Assembly: GCA_903813345.2 (NCBI GenBank)
Contig: CAIIXF020000008.1
Coordinates: 18,338,822-18,402,821 of the forward strand
DNA length: 64,000 nt
Direction: 5' to 3'
Source of the DNA: Owenia fusiformis
Lineage: Eukaryota; Annelida; Polychaeta; Sabellida; Oweniidae
The notes beneath the pieces are model-generated. The model was not told where the DNA came from and did not search any database. It was given only the letters and a program-made list of their open reading frames with translations. Both the position numbers and the translations under genes were made by a program. Below are positions 21,215 through 32,669 of the stretch, in pieces. Numbering within the stretch: the first letter of the stretch is position 1; each line of letters begins with the position of its first letter.

Positions 21215-21613
21215 TTAAAAGATTATAGTAATCAAGAATTTAATGTCTATAAAAAACAGACCGAATGTGTTGCTGTGCGTGTTTTCTGATAGATGTTCTC
21301 CGCTATTAAGTTGTTCAGTGTGGGATGTCGATCGAATGTGCATTAACATGATGTTATAGAAAATAGCAAGTCGTAAAGTCCCAAGAAAGCCCTTCTCCCT
21401 CCAAAGAAAGTTTGGCCAATGTAAAGGAATGGAGGATTTTTTAGCCTTTATGTTGAAGCTCATGTTGAACCGGAATATGGCTAAATCACGGGGGTAAAGC
21501 AGACCCGGTGATGCAATGAGCTTGCTCGGTGGTATCATGACTGTGTAACGGGTCGTGATGTATAAGTGATCGAGCTCGGCGGTAGGTTCAAACAACGCGG
21601 ATCCTCGAGGCAT
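21215..21613 (-). other. Unassigned 132-codon open frame
   Basis: The longest open frame in the window that is not made of repeats. The first ~50 codons (21460-21613) are GC-richer than the surroundings and read as protein-like (an LDHLYITTRYTVMIPPSKLI stretch), which would suit a single exon; the rest looks like AT-rich chance sequence. No domain recognised and no convincing splice sites chosen. It may be an exon of an unseen minus-strand gene or a transposon relic. Confidence 0.2.
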
Positions 21614-22928
21614 GTGCTCATGGTATCATCGTGGCTTAACACCCGTGTAAATGAATCAAAGTATTCTTGTTTATATGCACTTCGAAGTATTATCTATTCA
21701 ACCAGCAGATATTACATTTTAAGTACATCCTTCACATCTTGTATTTGAAATATTGACTTTTTAAGGTGGACATAAAATATCAACACATCAATCAATCAAT
21801 GTTTTCATTAACAAGTTCAATGGTATTAGCTTTTAACATGTCAAAATATCGGTCAGTAAAACTAGACAAACATCGTTCATCTACAGTTCATTAGAGATGA
21901 AGGTGAATCTAAGAGAGTGCTCATAGCTTTAATGAGTAACTGTCATTTATTGCGGACTTACAAGGGAATGTTATTAACTCGCTGCCCTATGGAAAGGGAC
22001 ACTTTTTTAATTTGACTTTTCATTTACATTTGGTCTCTACTCTCTAGTGCCCGAATACTTCGACCGCAATTCCTTACGAAATATTGTTTGTGATGAATTG
22101 TTTTCATCCAGATATTCTGAAGTTAATTAAAAAACGTTGGCAATTTTAGAAAACACCCCAAAGTGTGTAGCCTATGATCTAGTCAGTATTACAGGAGAGT
22201 GTTGAAAGTTGTCTACATGTCAGAAATGTCATGTGGCAGAATAGTTAAATGAGAGTTTAGCGAAATATGGAATTACAAAACGTCTTGGTGGGTACGTCAA
22301 TCTGTACTTCATCTATCGGATCGCAATGGAATGCAGGATTTATCTGGCTACTTACGTTTATTAAACCTCTGTGTATTTGGTTCAAATAGGCTTGGAAAAA
22401 TAGGCAACTACGTGACATAAACGATGGCCATACGTCAATCAAATGCAAAGAATCTACCATTAGTCTTGGCTTGCCATTTTGAATTGTGTAATGTGCATTG
22501 CCCCCTGTTGTCGTTATGGAGGAATTGAGATTTTCGAAAACAATTACGACAGCATTGCAAAAGGTTATCATGAAAGTGAAGAACATTAAAACTACGAACG
22601 TCTAATGCAAAACGGTTTTGAATTAAGATAATGGAATAGTACAACGTCATACATTGCTCAAAATGATTAAGTTTTCAAGTAATACTTTTAAAAAGATTTA
22701 ATTTGAGTTCAGAATTATCAAGTTCTTGTGAACTCAGGGCCAGGGATGTCTCATTTGTTTCTTCTATATCTATCTTCATCTGCAAGAACAAGAACTGAAA
22801 GTTATACAAATATATGACAAATGAGAAAGAAATGAAGATTTATATCAGAATCTAGAATCTACACGGCGTGGGAATACGGGAAGTAATGAAAAGGGAACAA
22901 TTATTCTTTTCTTCATTGAACTTACCAG

Positions 22929-23064
22929 GTTTTGCAATTGGTGAAACGAATTCTTGATAAAGATGCATCTATGTCAAAATATAAACCACTTCACAAAAAC
23001 CTACGTACGACGCATGTGGAAATTGTTGAATCTGATAGCCTTCTCAAAAATGCCAGATCCCCAG
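22929..23064 (+). CDS. Isolated exon-like segment A, function unknown
   Basis: Acceptor CTTACCAG before 22929 and donor GTATAA after 23064. The 136 bp are open in one frame (45 codons plus one base) beginning VLQLVKRILDKDASMSKYKP and ending in LLKNARSP. The composition is charged and compact, unlike neighbouring AT-rich DNA. It ends in phase 1. I do not recognise the family. It could belong with the exon-like segments at 27631 and 41263 on the same strand, although the phase of 27631 does not fit directly. Confidence 0.4.
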
Positions 23065-23309
23065 GTATAACCACACAACAGAAATTCCGTGACCCGATGA
23101 TTTTTTATAGTACTTCAATCGTCAATTTTTTTTCTTGAGTTTTCACGAATTAAAATCGTTTATTTTTCTACTCTTTCTGGGGGCAGTCGGTCGTATTTCT
23201 TTTAATTTGCTTTAGCATTGAGCTCAAAACCGACGAAAATCATAATTCGATCTGGGCCCTCTGTTTTCTATTTTCTGCTAGCGGAACGCCTAATTTGTTG
23301 CACAGATTT

Positions 23310-23370
23310 GTAAAGGAGCACGTAGGTTATCACAAACAAATTGTTTGCGATAACCTACGTGCTCCTTTAC
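23310..23370. repeat. 61-bp near-perfect palindrome
   Basis: GTAAAGGAGCACGTAGGTTA and its complement form 30-bp arms meeting at 23340 with only one mismatch (A in CACAAACAA against G). There is essentially no loop. It lies 246 bp after the exon-like segment at 22929-23064. It could be a young hairpin element end, a cruciform, or a precursor RNA hairpin. Confidence 0.9.
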
Positions 23371-24199
23371 TTGAAATTGATTTCTGAATACGAGTTAACA
23401 AAATAACAGAATAGAAGTTTGCATTTTAATAAAGTATAACTACAATAAATGCATCTATTGCACGTGTTTTTCATATCAGACTTTTCACCTTGCTTTATTT
23501 TTCCTTTCTTTTATTATGTTTTTAAACGTTTTATGGCATTGTGGTTTTGTTATGTACTAATGGTTTCTGATGGTGGGTAAGGGGCGTTAGACATTATTTC
23601 TTTGTTCGTTCGTCACCTAGTTGTTTGGAATATTAGGGATTTGTTTGCTTAATATCGGTTGTACTGTACCCTTAATGTTATTTTCCTAACTGTGTATCTT
23701 AATAGGTTTTAGTGTGTGCTTTAAACATACTTGTATCAGAATGAATGAAGTCAAACGTTTGATACAATTGCCTTGGATCGAGTTATCAATAATCCATTCG
23801 CGTTAACATATATCAAACAACTTGTAGGTGTATTTCATCAGAGAATTTTAACGATCTGGAAACGTATAAATTGAAATCAAAACTTAATGGGAAATCAATA
23901 ACGAAATTAATCGTTTTGGTAACATTCTTCGTGCTAATAGATGTTTGATGAGTTATTTATGCAGATCTAATATGTACCTATCATCACTTAATACGAATGT
24001 CTGCGTTTTTATGCAACGTGTCAGACACCCTGCTTTACGTAATCTAATCGAATCACAATCTACACAAGATTTACGAACGTATCATGTTATCGATCCTCAA
24101 AATATGGCATGGTGCCCTAGAACTTAACAAAGAAAGATGTCTATGGACAATATATATTATTACCTGAAATTGCCTGAAGATTGTTATTTGTACTGCATT

Positions 24200-24420
24200 A
24201 ACGAGATGTCTGATTTGGTATTGATTTGATGCCACGGCATGATAAGTGACGATAACAGAACTGCCTCTAACTGCCAATACTGTAATCTCTCATTATCAGA
24301 AGAAATGGAACATAAAATATAGAACAGAAAACATTTTTATGACAATGCTGAAACAATACAAGCGAAATTGAATTAAACCAAATTCAACAATGGCAAATTC
24401 CTACCGACAAGGCTTGGTAC
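24200..24420 (+). pseudogene. Possible non-LTR retrotransposon relic
   Basis: Around 24270-24320 one frame reads NCQYCNLSLSEEMEHKI before a stop. The C-x2-C-x11-H spacing with an acidic run before the His resembles the zinc motif at the C-terminus of many LINE polyproteins (C-x2-C..E..H..C). Flanking frames are interrupted. Only this one motif supports the call. Confidence 0.2.
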
Positions 24421-24555
24421 GAGTCGATTATGATCGATTGGATTCAAAAAATCAGTTAATGCAAGTATCCTTTCTTAAGATATAGGTTAATGGCTTTTTG
24501 GTTATACCTAGTTTCTAATATCTTATTCGGGAGAAAACACAATTGCATGAGAAAC

Positions 24556-24595
24556 AGACTGACGGACTGACGGACTGCCTGACTGACTGACTGAC
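24556..24595 (+). repeat. GACT/GACGGACT microsatellite
   Basis: About 40 bp made of GACTGAC and GACGGACT words; tetranucleotide core GACT. Confidence 0.8.
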
Positions 24596-26307
24596 AAATA
24601 CCTACCGAACCGCCGTATTTTGAGTTATTTACAACTAAAACCCAAACAGACTGAATATGACAACGTGACTTTTTCATCTGAGGATCATCATTACGAAACA
24701 TCTCTTTCAAGTTTAAGCTTTACCTATCATAAGCCTATTGTTACGATTTACTGCTGGGTATCACTGCTCAATATCTCACTTGGTTAGCTTGAATAATTAA
24801 TATTGCGCCTTTGTAAAATCAACTTATTCCGTTGTTTACCGTCGCTGATCTAACTTAAAAACCTTATATCTGAATAAGGTTTACATAAAGGCAGACTTGG
24901 ATCTTTAGGTAGTGACTTTCCAAGCAATAATAGTACAATTGGCCTTCCAACATATTCCTTACGATCTCAAAAACAATATCTCCCGAAAGATCCACGGTAT
25001 GTTATAAATTGGTTACGTTATTAATAAGGATATAAAGTGCAAAATGGGGGGAAATGTTCAAATTTTCCCAAATAATAAAAATGGCAACCATTAAAAAAAA
25101 TAATAATTATTATTGTAGAAACCTTTTTTCGTAGAATAAAGTCTGCACTTTGTGAAGCACTTTCTAGAAAACCTGGCAAGGAATGTTATAAGCCAGAAAT
25201 GTTTCAAAATTACGCTGATTTTGTACTTCGCTAGACCTGATTCTCTCTTTAAGGCGAATTTCTGACATAAACTGCTAAAATTCTTTATAACAGTTAAAGT
25301 CTACAGGATGGGTAATATTTTTCGTTCTACCTAACACCTCGACACAGTCCTGTAAGCACAGTTGAATCTATGATGTCGTAAATCTATGGCGGATGAAAAT
25401 CGTCGGGCAAAAAGCGCTTCGCAGAATTCACGTATCCACGGCAGGATTGAACTTACTGGAGTTAGTCTCATCCAAGATGGCGGACACAATTCGTTCCAGA
25501 TTGATAAACCTTCAATTTTAAATATTTCGCTACGCGTGTAAATTAATAAAGTTCCGATTGTAAACAACTACAAATAAAACCATTTTGGATAAGACTAACT
25601 TTAATTATTTCAACACGACTACTGTGGAGCAGCTTAATTAACCCCATATATAATCGAAGTTATCATTTTTGGAACCAACCTTCAGTGTCACATCGGCATC
25701 GAATAAATGACCACTCAGAAATGAGTGGCCATACCGATACATCAACAAAATGTTGATAACATGATAACGTAACGATATGATTTTCAACCAATCAAAGAAT
25801 GTAACCCAAGCACCAATTGACCATTATAGATTAACCAAACAGAGTATTAGCCGACCGACTACTACAGGTAACTACTTGAAAGTACTAATCAATGCTATGA
25901 AATAACATTGCGTTCCAAGTTCCCACGAATGTTTTTTACAAAATCTATCTAGATTGCTTTTTCAATTGATCGATCCTGGAAGCAGGCGAAGGAATACTCC
26001 AGAAGCCATTATCAAATTCCTTTTATCTTTTTGTTTGTTTTTCTTCCGGAGAGGCTATCAGCTCCATTGTTACATAATCATATTTCAAGTACGATCAATC
26101 ACCCAAATTGATTTAACCGCATACAATCTAATATAGAACTTGACTCTTTTGAGATAAATGTTAAAATACTTATCTGCAAGTACGTCAAAACTGATCGTAG
26201 AATAAAGTCTGATAAAGACCAGGATTGTAGAAATACCCCCGTGGCCAATGCCAATGACGACATTGACACAGGCAGTACATTCGCATTCATAGACAGCAGG
26301 CACTGTC

Positions 26308-26350
26308 TATTGTATTGTATTGTATTGTATTGTATTGTATTGTATTGTAA
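26308..26350 (-). repeat. (TATTG)n microsatellite, possible LINE/SINE tail
   Basis: Eight copies of a pentanucleotide (TATTG on the + strand, CAATA on the minus strand). On the minus strand it is preceded by GGGCAATAAAGATTTACAAT, so an AATAAA signal runs directly into the repeat. Non-LTR retrotransposons and SINEs of invertebrates often end in this way, in a short tandem repeat instead of poly(A). If so, the element body lies at about 26350-26440 on the minus strand. Confidence 0.6.
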
Positions 26351-26560
26351 ATCTTTATTGCCCATAATGAAATGGAGATGCAAGTTATATTGTTGTCAAA
26401 CGATCGAAATAACCCGTTGGGTAACATTACATACCAAATGTGTAGGCACAGGTGTCCTAAGGGGAAAGACCAAAGAGTATTACAAAACACAGCTAGAAAT
26501 AAAACATCTCAGAGGCAAAACAAGGCATGAAGGAAACTGTAATAGGTCATCCTAACACCG

Positions 26561-26755
26561 AGTCAACCCAACCCAGTTAAACTCAACCCCAAGTCAACTC
26601 AACCCAGTAAAACTCAACCCCAAGTCAACTCAACCCAGTAAAACTCAACCCCAAGTCAACTCAACCCAGTAAAACTCAACCCCAAGCCAACTCAACCCAA
26701 GTAAAACTCGACCCCAATAAAATCCTTGGTCAACCAAACTCAACTCAACCATTTT
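26561..26755 (+). repeat. 31-bp minisatellite related to the 328-498 array
   Basis: Six copies of a 31-bp unit built as AACTCAACCCAGTAA plus AACTCAACCCCAAGTC, that is, two versions of the 15-16 bp unit found in the mariner-type element at 250-1802. I found no mariner terminus beside this array, so the unit exists both inside and outside that element. Confidence 0.9.
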
Positions 26756-27310
26756 CATTTCTGCAATGTATTTGAATTATATCCAAAATCAGCTTTACCC
26801 TCCCCTACTATCCAAAAATCGCGATCTAAATTCTTGTATTCCAAAGGGTACGACCATCGTAGTACTCGTAATCCCAGATTCAGCCTGTATTTACATGATT
26901 TCGTTTACTCCCATCTGTTGGTTGTTACAAACGTAAACAGTTTATTTTGTTGGACGATTTCGTGACTACAATACTTTACATGTTGTTAAGGTTACTTCGG
27001 GTGATCCATTTCACTGTTTGTGGTGTCTTAAACACTATACTAATCCGATATAACCGATATATACAAACCCCCAAGCCTCTTGAAGATGATCGTTGAATCA
27101 GCTCTCCCGATAACCTACCAAGTCGAAAACCAGAAGTAAGAACTCAGACATTACAAAGGGCGTTTAGATATAAGAGACAACATCCAACTGTGTTTTCGAA
27201 TTTGAATCGTTTATCACAAATTAGTAGTTTAGTAGGTTTAGATATCATTCGACTGTCCTAATAGGGTGCTCTAGCCTAACCTCTTCGAAATCTAATGAAA
27301 CTCTGAGTGT

Positions 27311-27481
27311 GAGGTGTTCCCATACTGCTATACCTTCTCTAATTTTGAGGTGTTCCCATACTGCGATACCTTCTCTAATTTTGAGGTGTTCCCATACTGC
27401 TATACCTTCTCTGATTTTGAGGTGTTCCCATACTGCTATACCTTCTCTGATTTTGAGGTGTTCCCATACTGCTATACCTTC
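27311..27481 (+). repeat. 36-bp minisatellite
   Basis: 4.75 copies of GAGGTGTTCCCATACTGCTA plus TACCTTCTCTAATTTT, nearly identical (the variants are C/T-A in GCTAT and A/G in CTAAT). As 36 is a multiple of three, a frame through it encodes a 12-residue repeat (CSHTAIPSLILR), but nothing indicates that it is translated. Confidence 0.9.
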
Positions 27482-27630
27482 CGGCTATGAAATACCTAGA
27501 CTATTTCGAAGGTTCCGTATCATTTGCTGGAATAGTTTGTTACCATAGCATGTGTGATATGTGTGGGACTCATGTTAACTTGTTTTAAGATATTTTTTGT
27601 CTTTTATTCAACTTTTGGTATTTTCTACAG

Positions 27631-27717
27631 TGATCAAGATGTGGTACTTGGTGAGCAAAGAAGAATCCGAAAACAAATGGAAATATTATTAAAAGTTGTC
27701 AGATATAGCCAGGCGAG
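27631..27717 (+). CDS. Isolated exon-like segment B, function unknown
   Basis: A pyrimidine-rich acceptor (TTTTCTACAG) before 27631 and donor GTAAAT after 27717. One frame is open for all 87 bp: after one base, DQDVVLGEQRRIRKQMEILL, then VVRYSQA. The run of Arg, Lys, Gln and Glu is helix-like. The frame needs a preceding exon ending in phase 2. Another frame is open for 18 codons and then stops. Not recognised; candidate internal exon. Confidence 0.35.
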
Positions 27718-30700
27718 GTAAATATCTCTAATACAGTTTTTGAATAAAACCGTGGACATGGAATCACTGGTGGGATTATGTCCAATTTTGATTGGTCTAT
27801 TTTAAGATCCCAGCTATACCTATCACGAAATACAATATCAGCAATCAAGAAACAAATCAAATTGAAGTTACATGATTTTTGTTCTTTACGTTGACACGAA
27901 ACCTAATACATCAAAGAAACCAATAAAACCAACAACTTCGGTCAATAAAACAAATTACAGCATATCATTAAAAAGCGAATACCAATTCGAACACGATAGG
28001 ATGAACAAACAGAATATAACACAATCACATTGAATTCTATATGGTAATCTAACATCTACATAGCAAGCGTCAAATCCGTAAATTCCCAACTATAATTAAA
28101 TTTTCAACAAATCTGTTTCAATTTCTGGAGCAAGTATCAATTAGTAAGACAGGCCATAAGGATGCTACATATCCTACATACATTTGTTAGCCTGCCCAGA
28201 CAGCTTCGTTCCCGGATTCGTTGTGTGCTCGTGTATAGTACAGGTGTAAAAGGGTAGATGGTCCTATCAAATTTTGGTTCTACTCTCTATTGATTTATAT
28301 GGTGACCTAATTACAATTATTTTCCTTATTATTTATACACAGTCAGGGCCAGTAAGGGCCGTAAGGAAAGGAGACCATAATCCCCAGGGGACCATAATTT
28401 CTTTTACACCGGAACTATAAAGACAGGACCACTTCAAGTTTGTGTGTTAGTGGTTCCAATGATGCAGGCTATCATGAAAAGATATTCTCTCAACACAAAT
28501 CATAAAGCGGTGCTGGTCATTTTTACATATTATATGATGCGTTATTTTTTCTTCGTGTATTTTCTAAAAATAAAGCATTGTGTAAGGGATCATTGCGGTC
28601 GCAAAATCGAAACAAGAAACACCCAGTAAAATATCAATGCCCTAAAACTAAAAAAGCATAAAATTGAAAACTAAATGTCATGGTGCAAAACAAAGAGAAA
28701 TAAACAGTGTTCTGAAAACGGAAAAATCATTTCCTATAAGTCTTATATTTGATTAGCGCTTCAGAGAAACATAAGCTCCGAATCCATATATATCACTTTA
28801 GGCATTTAGAATAAATTGAAAACGAACACGATATCTGATTTGTTTCAACCCTACAGTCATGACGTAAATGCACACAAATTAGTACACAAACTCGAAGATT
28901 TATTTGTACAATAACCTAAAAAGTAAATTATTGTCTGTCAAAAAAAGCTAATTTACATACGGAGTATTTGCTGTGTTGCCACCTAGTGATTTATAAGAAT
29001 AGTTTTTTTTCATGATATGAAATATTGAATATTGAATGATCTATTAAATCGAAAGCTTTTGAGAGGTCCAAATATTTCCTAAACGATGCTTAAATTTCTC
29101 TGACATACTGAGGTATGGTGAATTTATGAGGTTTCTGTTGCCAGTAAAGAAGTCTACTAGTTATCAAAAGACAAAACACGAACAGTCAATCGAACCGATT
29201 GGAATCCACACAAGGGTGAACCTCAATGTGGCAGCAGATGATGCGGCAATGTCGGTGTCCGCTGGACCCAGGATTGAATAAATGAAAATACCGATGTGAG
29301 ATTTTGATATAAAATAAATTTGAATATATTTAATGCATTAACTTATTTGATATTCTAAAATTCGCTGTCTCTAAAAAGCCTCTAAAACCTACATGAATTC
29401 CAATTATACAACCAACCCTCACATCAGATGATGTAAAAGCAAAAATACTAAAAAACATATTATGCAACTCGCAATATATCGTTCCGTGATGTTTTCCAAT
29501 AAATCTAAAAAATGTACTTCTATAGATATAACCAAATTGATGATATAATGTATATGTTATTATTATCATTTATTCAATTGGCAAATATCATTTTGTAGCG
29601 CTGTGACGGAAGTCATACATCGAGTGCCTGAATATTTAAAAGTTAACAGAAAATCTTTCTTTTTCTGATTAATTTATGTTTGTATTTCATTTATTATTTC
29701 ACGATAAATCAATGTGCTTTATTTATGTAGCATGCCCAAGAACAAAACGTTTATAAATTGCTATATATCTCCATTTTATTTTGTATATTTGATGTGTCAT
29801 AATTCGTTTTGATCAGACGGTTCTGGCTGTCAGTAGATTGCATTAACATTGCATCTAGCCATAATGGGCATACATCGGTGCCGTTTGTCATTCGAACTAA
29901 GTAGAACATAACAGGTTGAAATATCAATCACAAAGCAACAGACTTTAAGTCATACGAACCGAACCGTATACTAAATCAGTATGAAACTATTTTTCGTCAA
30001 CTATTTATAAAACAGAGTGCGCCAAAATATGCAACAAATCAAAATGTTAATAATCAACTCAGTCATTCCACCATCGATCTATTCCAAATGGTCACGGATT
30101 TATGACCATTTTACAAAACATGCTCAAAATATCGGTCTCGTCTCTGGTGGCAAACTTGAGCAGATAACTTGTGTAATGTATGGTTCTCATATTCCTTCCT
30201 ATCTCTTGTTTCAACTATCTGATACTTCTAGGGTTTTTAGTGTAGAAATCATCTTTGAAATAGCCAAAAAGTCTGGAGATTTATTTCGGGTTAATTTGGA
30301 ATGTTTCGGCATTTGGAGCATCTAAATACACTTACCTCATGGTCAATACAAAAGAAATACATTCTTTCTAAAATGGGGTCATAGACAATTTACCTTTCAT
30401 AAGAGTCAGTGCCCAGTGTGTGGTTTAAGTTAGATAAACCATTCGTCTTGGGTATTTTTCCTAATACCAATGACTCATGTTTTATCCATGACATAATAGC
30501 TTATATACCAAACATGACATGAGGGCATACCCATAAAATATACTTTTATCTCATAAAAAAGCTTTTATGTCTTTTTCTAATAATTTACCTGGAACTTCCT
30601 GCAAGCATTTAATAAAAATCCTTCTATTCCTAGGCTAAATGTGTTTGATTTCCATTACATTATAGCTGCCATGTACACCGTTACCCTGAAGCAGCTCTAA

Positions 30701-31284
30701 ATATGTTGATAAAAGTGGATATTGACATTGGATTCAGATTTAAGAAGCAGTTGTGGGAATTTATGGATATACCCTAGGTATTTGCATAGGGGCAGTATTA
30801 ATTGAACAAATGGATTAATATCTATTCACATAGCTGAGCAGGGTGTGTCCGATTCCAGCCAATCCGAACACAGTATTTCATATAACCGCAGTGCATTATG
30901 TAACCAATCATAGCATCCAAGGTTATTCCTTATGTGGTTGTCAAGTTGAGCCACCAAAACTTGACTCTACAGATTGACTCTGAAATTGATGCTTTGCCAA
31001 CTTGAGCCTTTCAAAGGGTTTCACGGAAATGCATTATTCTAGTGATTTCGTAGATATTTTAGGTGGTTTCGGAGAAAATATTTTGCAATGTGTGAAAATA
31101 ATTTAAGCCCAGGACTCGATGCATTGTTGTTGGTTCATTCTGCTCAGGCGATATTTCTTAACTTCACACTCGATGCTGTGCATCTCGTGCAAAGTTTGAA
31201 ACAACACCTTGGAAAAATGATGAGAATAAGAAATGAGTCCATGGCTCAAATCCTTAACCATTGAACTTTGAGTTTTTAGATCAT
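27718..31284. other. Non-coding stretch
   Basis: About 3.5 kb with no supported gene. An inverted repeat lies at 28235-28425. A 102-codon frame at 30017-30325 has no recognisable motif or splice context. Confidence 0.45.
28235..28425. repeat. Inverted repeat, ~31-bp arms
   Basis: Left arm ATAGTACAGGTGTAAAAGGG (from about 28235) matches the complement of the right arm ending at 28425 (ATAGTTCCGGTGTAAAAGAA), then GATGGTCC. A related sequence, ACAAGTGTCAAAAGGG..GATAGGACC, is found at 62015-62050. Likely a decayed MITE family. Confidence 0.55.
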
Positions 31285-31288
31285 AATG

Positions 31289-31462
31289 ACAGGCCTGTCA
31301 ACTTGGGGACACCTAATATAACACGAGTGACTTGGAAATGTTGAACACCTCCCCTCAAAATGTAAACACTTTGGACCAAATCTGGACACCTTGATCCAAA
31401 TTTTGAATACCTTGGTTTATGCGTGACAAATACGCAAATTGCGGGACAGTTGACAGGCCTGT
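31289..31462. mobile_element. 174-bp MITE with AATG duplication
   Basis: Ends ACAGGCCTGTCAACTT and, inverted, ACAGGCCTGTCAACTG. They are flanked by AATG on both sides (31285-31288 and 31463-31466). Each end contains the perfect palindrome ACAGGCCTGT. The interior repeats TTGGACC/CACCTTG words. Non-coding; superfamily not assigned. Confidence 0.75.
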
Positions 31463-32250
31463 AATGAGATTCGTACTGGCTTTCAAGTATTGAACATATA
31501 AAGGTAATTCCACCTATGAAATTAAATCTTACGACTTGAAAATTACTTGTACAACAGCGTATGACACATAGAAAAATAAATGTAAATTAATAGTTACATA
31601 CGATTTCATTGGAGTTGCTATGGTGATGTTATTTAGAATTCAAGGTCATGTAGCCTAATGGTTTTGACTTTCTCTCCAGATGGTACCAATGTATTCATAT
31701 TGCAACTTACACAACTTATCAAATATAAACAAAACGAAGCCAAAAAGCCCCATAAATCACACATTGATACTCTAATATATCCCCTCATTCCTTCACCAAT
31801 CAACAACTAATTTATCATAAAAATGAAACAAATCAACCCCTGCACAGATGTTAACATAAATTAGAGACCCGACTTAAATGGACTAAAAAATAGTGATGAA
31901 AATGATGTAAAACTAAATGAAGCTTATCAGCTTTACACATCCTATTATTCTAAACAAGCAAACAAATGGTTTATTTATTAATGTTGTCAGACTTTCCGTC
32001 GCCAGTGTGACAATAAGCAGAAAATATATACTTGTATTATAATGGTGAGATATCAAATTGACTCATCCCTTCCACAGTAGATCATGGTCGTACTATAAGT
32101 CTGAGCTCGAGCAATATGATAATGATGATGACCGTATTGCACTTATAAGTCAAAGTTCCGACAGTCGATTCCAGTATGTATATGCATAGACATGGTATAT
32201 GTAAGTACCTTTTTAAACTATCATTCGAAGATAACATAATACAAACACAC

Positions 32251-32669
32251 CGGAATAGCCTGACAACGGTAAAGTCAGATACCGTTGTCACAAATGGCGG
32301 ACATAACAGTCGCTTCAATTCTTCAATCACTTGGTCCTCGTTTCATGGGACTTTATCGTCGCTAATTCTGTGCATGTATTAAGCTCCTGTGATAATGTAT
32401 CATATGAAATCCCAATTTCGATCAAATTTGGTCGTGAATATAGCGTCTTCGATATCGCCAATGACAACGGAATCTGAATTTGGGATAATTTACAAAGACA
32501 ACGGCATATGGTAAATTATTTAAAATTTAGAGCTTAATACATGCACAAAATTAGCGACGATAGAGTCCCCTGAAACGAGGACCAAGTATTTGAAGAGTTG
32601 AAGCGACGGTTATGTTCGCCATTTGTGACAACGGTATCTGACTTTACCGTTGTCAGCAGGCTATTCCTG
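32251..32669. mobile_element. MITE with ~135-bp terminal inverted repeats
   Basis: Left arm 32251-32386 and right arm 32529-32669 are highly similar inverted copies. Both contain GGAATAGCCTG, ACAACGGTAAAGTCAGATAC, ACGAGGACCAAGT and a GAGCTTAATACATGCAC inner end. The right arm has an extra CTG near its outer end. The centre (32387-32528) is unrelated AT-rich DNA. Target duplication not clear. Confidence 0.85.

Larger units (their letters stand above)
18402..22928. other. Non-coding stretch with small inverted repeats
   Basis: About 4.5 kb without a recognised gene. It contains a short (ACTAC)n run near 18466-18497, an inverted repeat at 19037-19165, a hairpin at 20338-20433, and a minus-strand open frame at 21215-21613 listed separately. 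The rest is AT-rich sequence in which I see nothing. Confidence 0.5.
23371..26307. other. Non-coding stretch
   Basis: AT-rich, with no supported exon other than the possible LINE relic. It holds a short GACT/GACG repeat (24556-24595) and a small hairpin with GACCACTC..GAGTGGCC near 25708-25731. Open frames near 25331 and 25954 are not supported. Confidence 0.45.

Noticed and set aside
27309-27548. 79-codon frame with a 12-residue repeat
   Set aside because: Direct result of the 36-bp tandem repeat.
30017-30325. 102-codon + strand frame
   Set aside because: No recognisable motif, and AT-rich composition like its surroundings.
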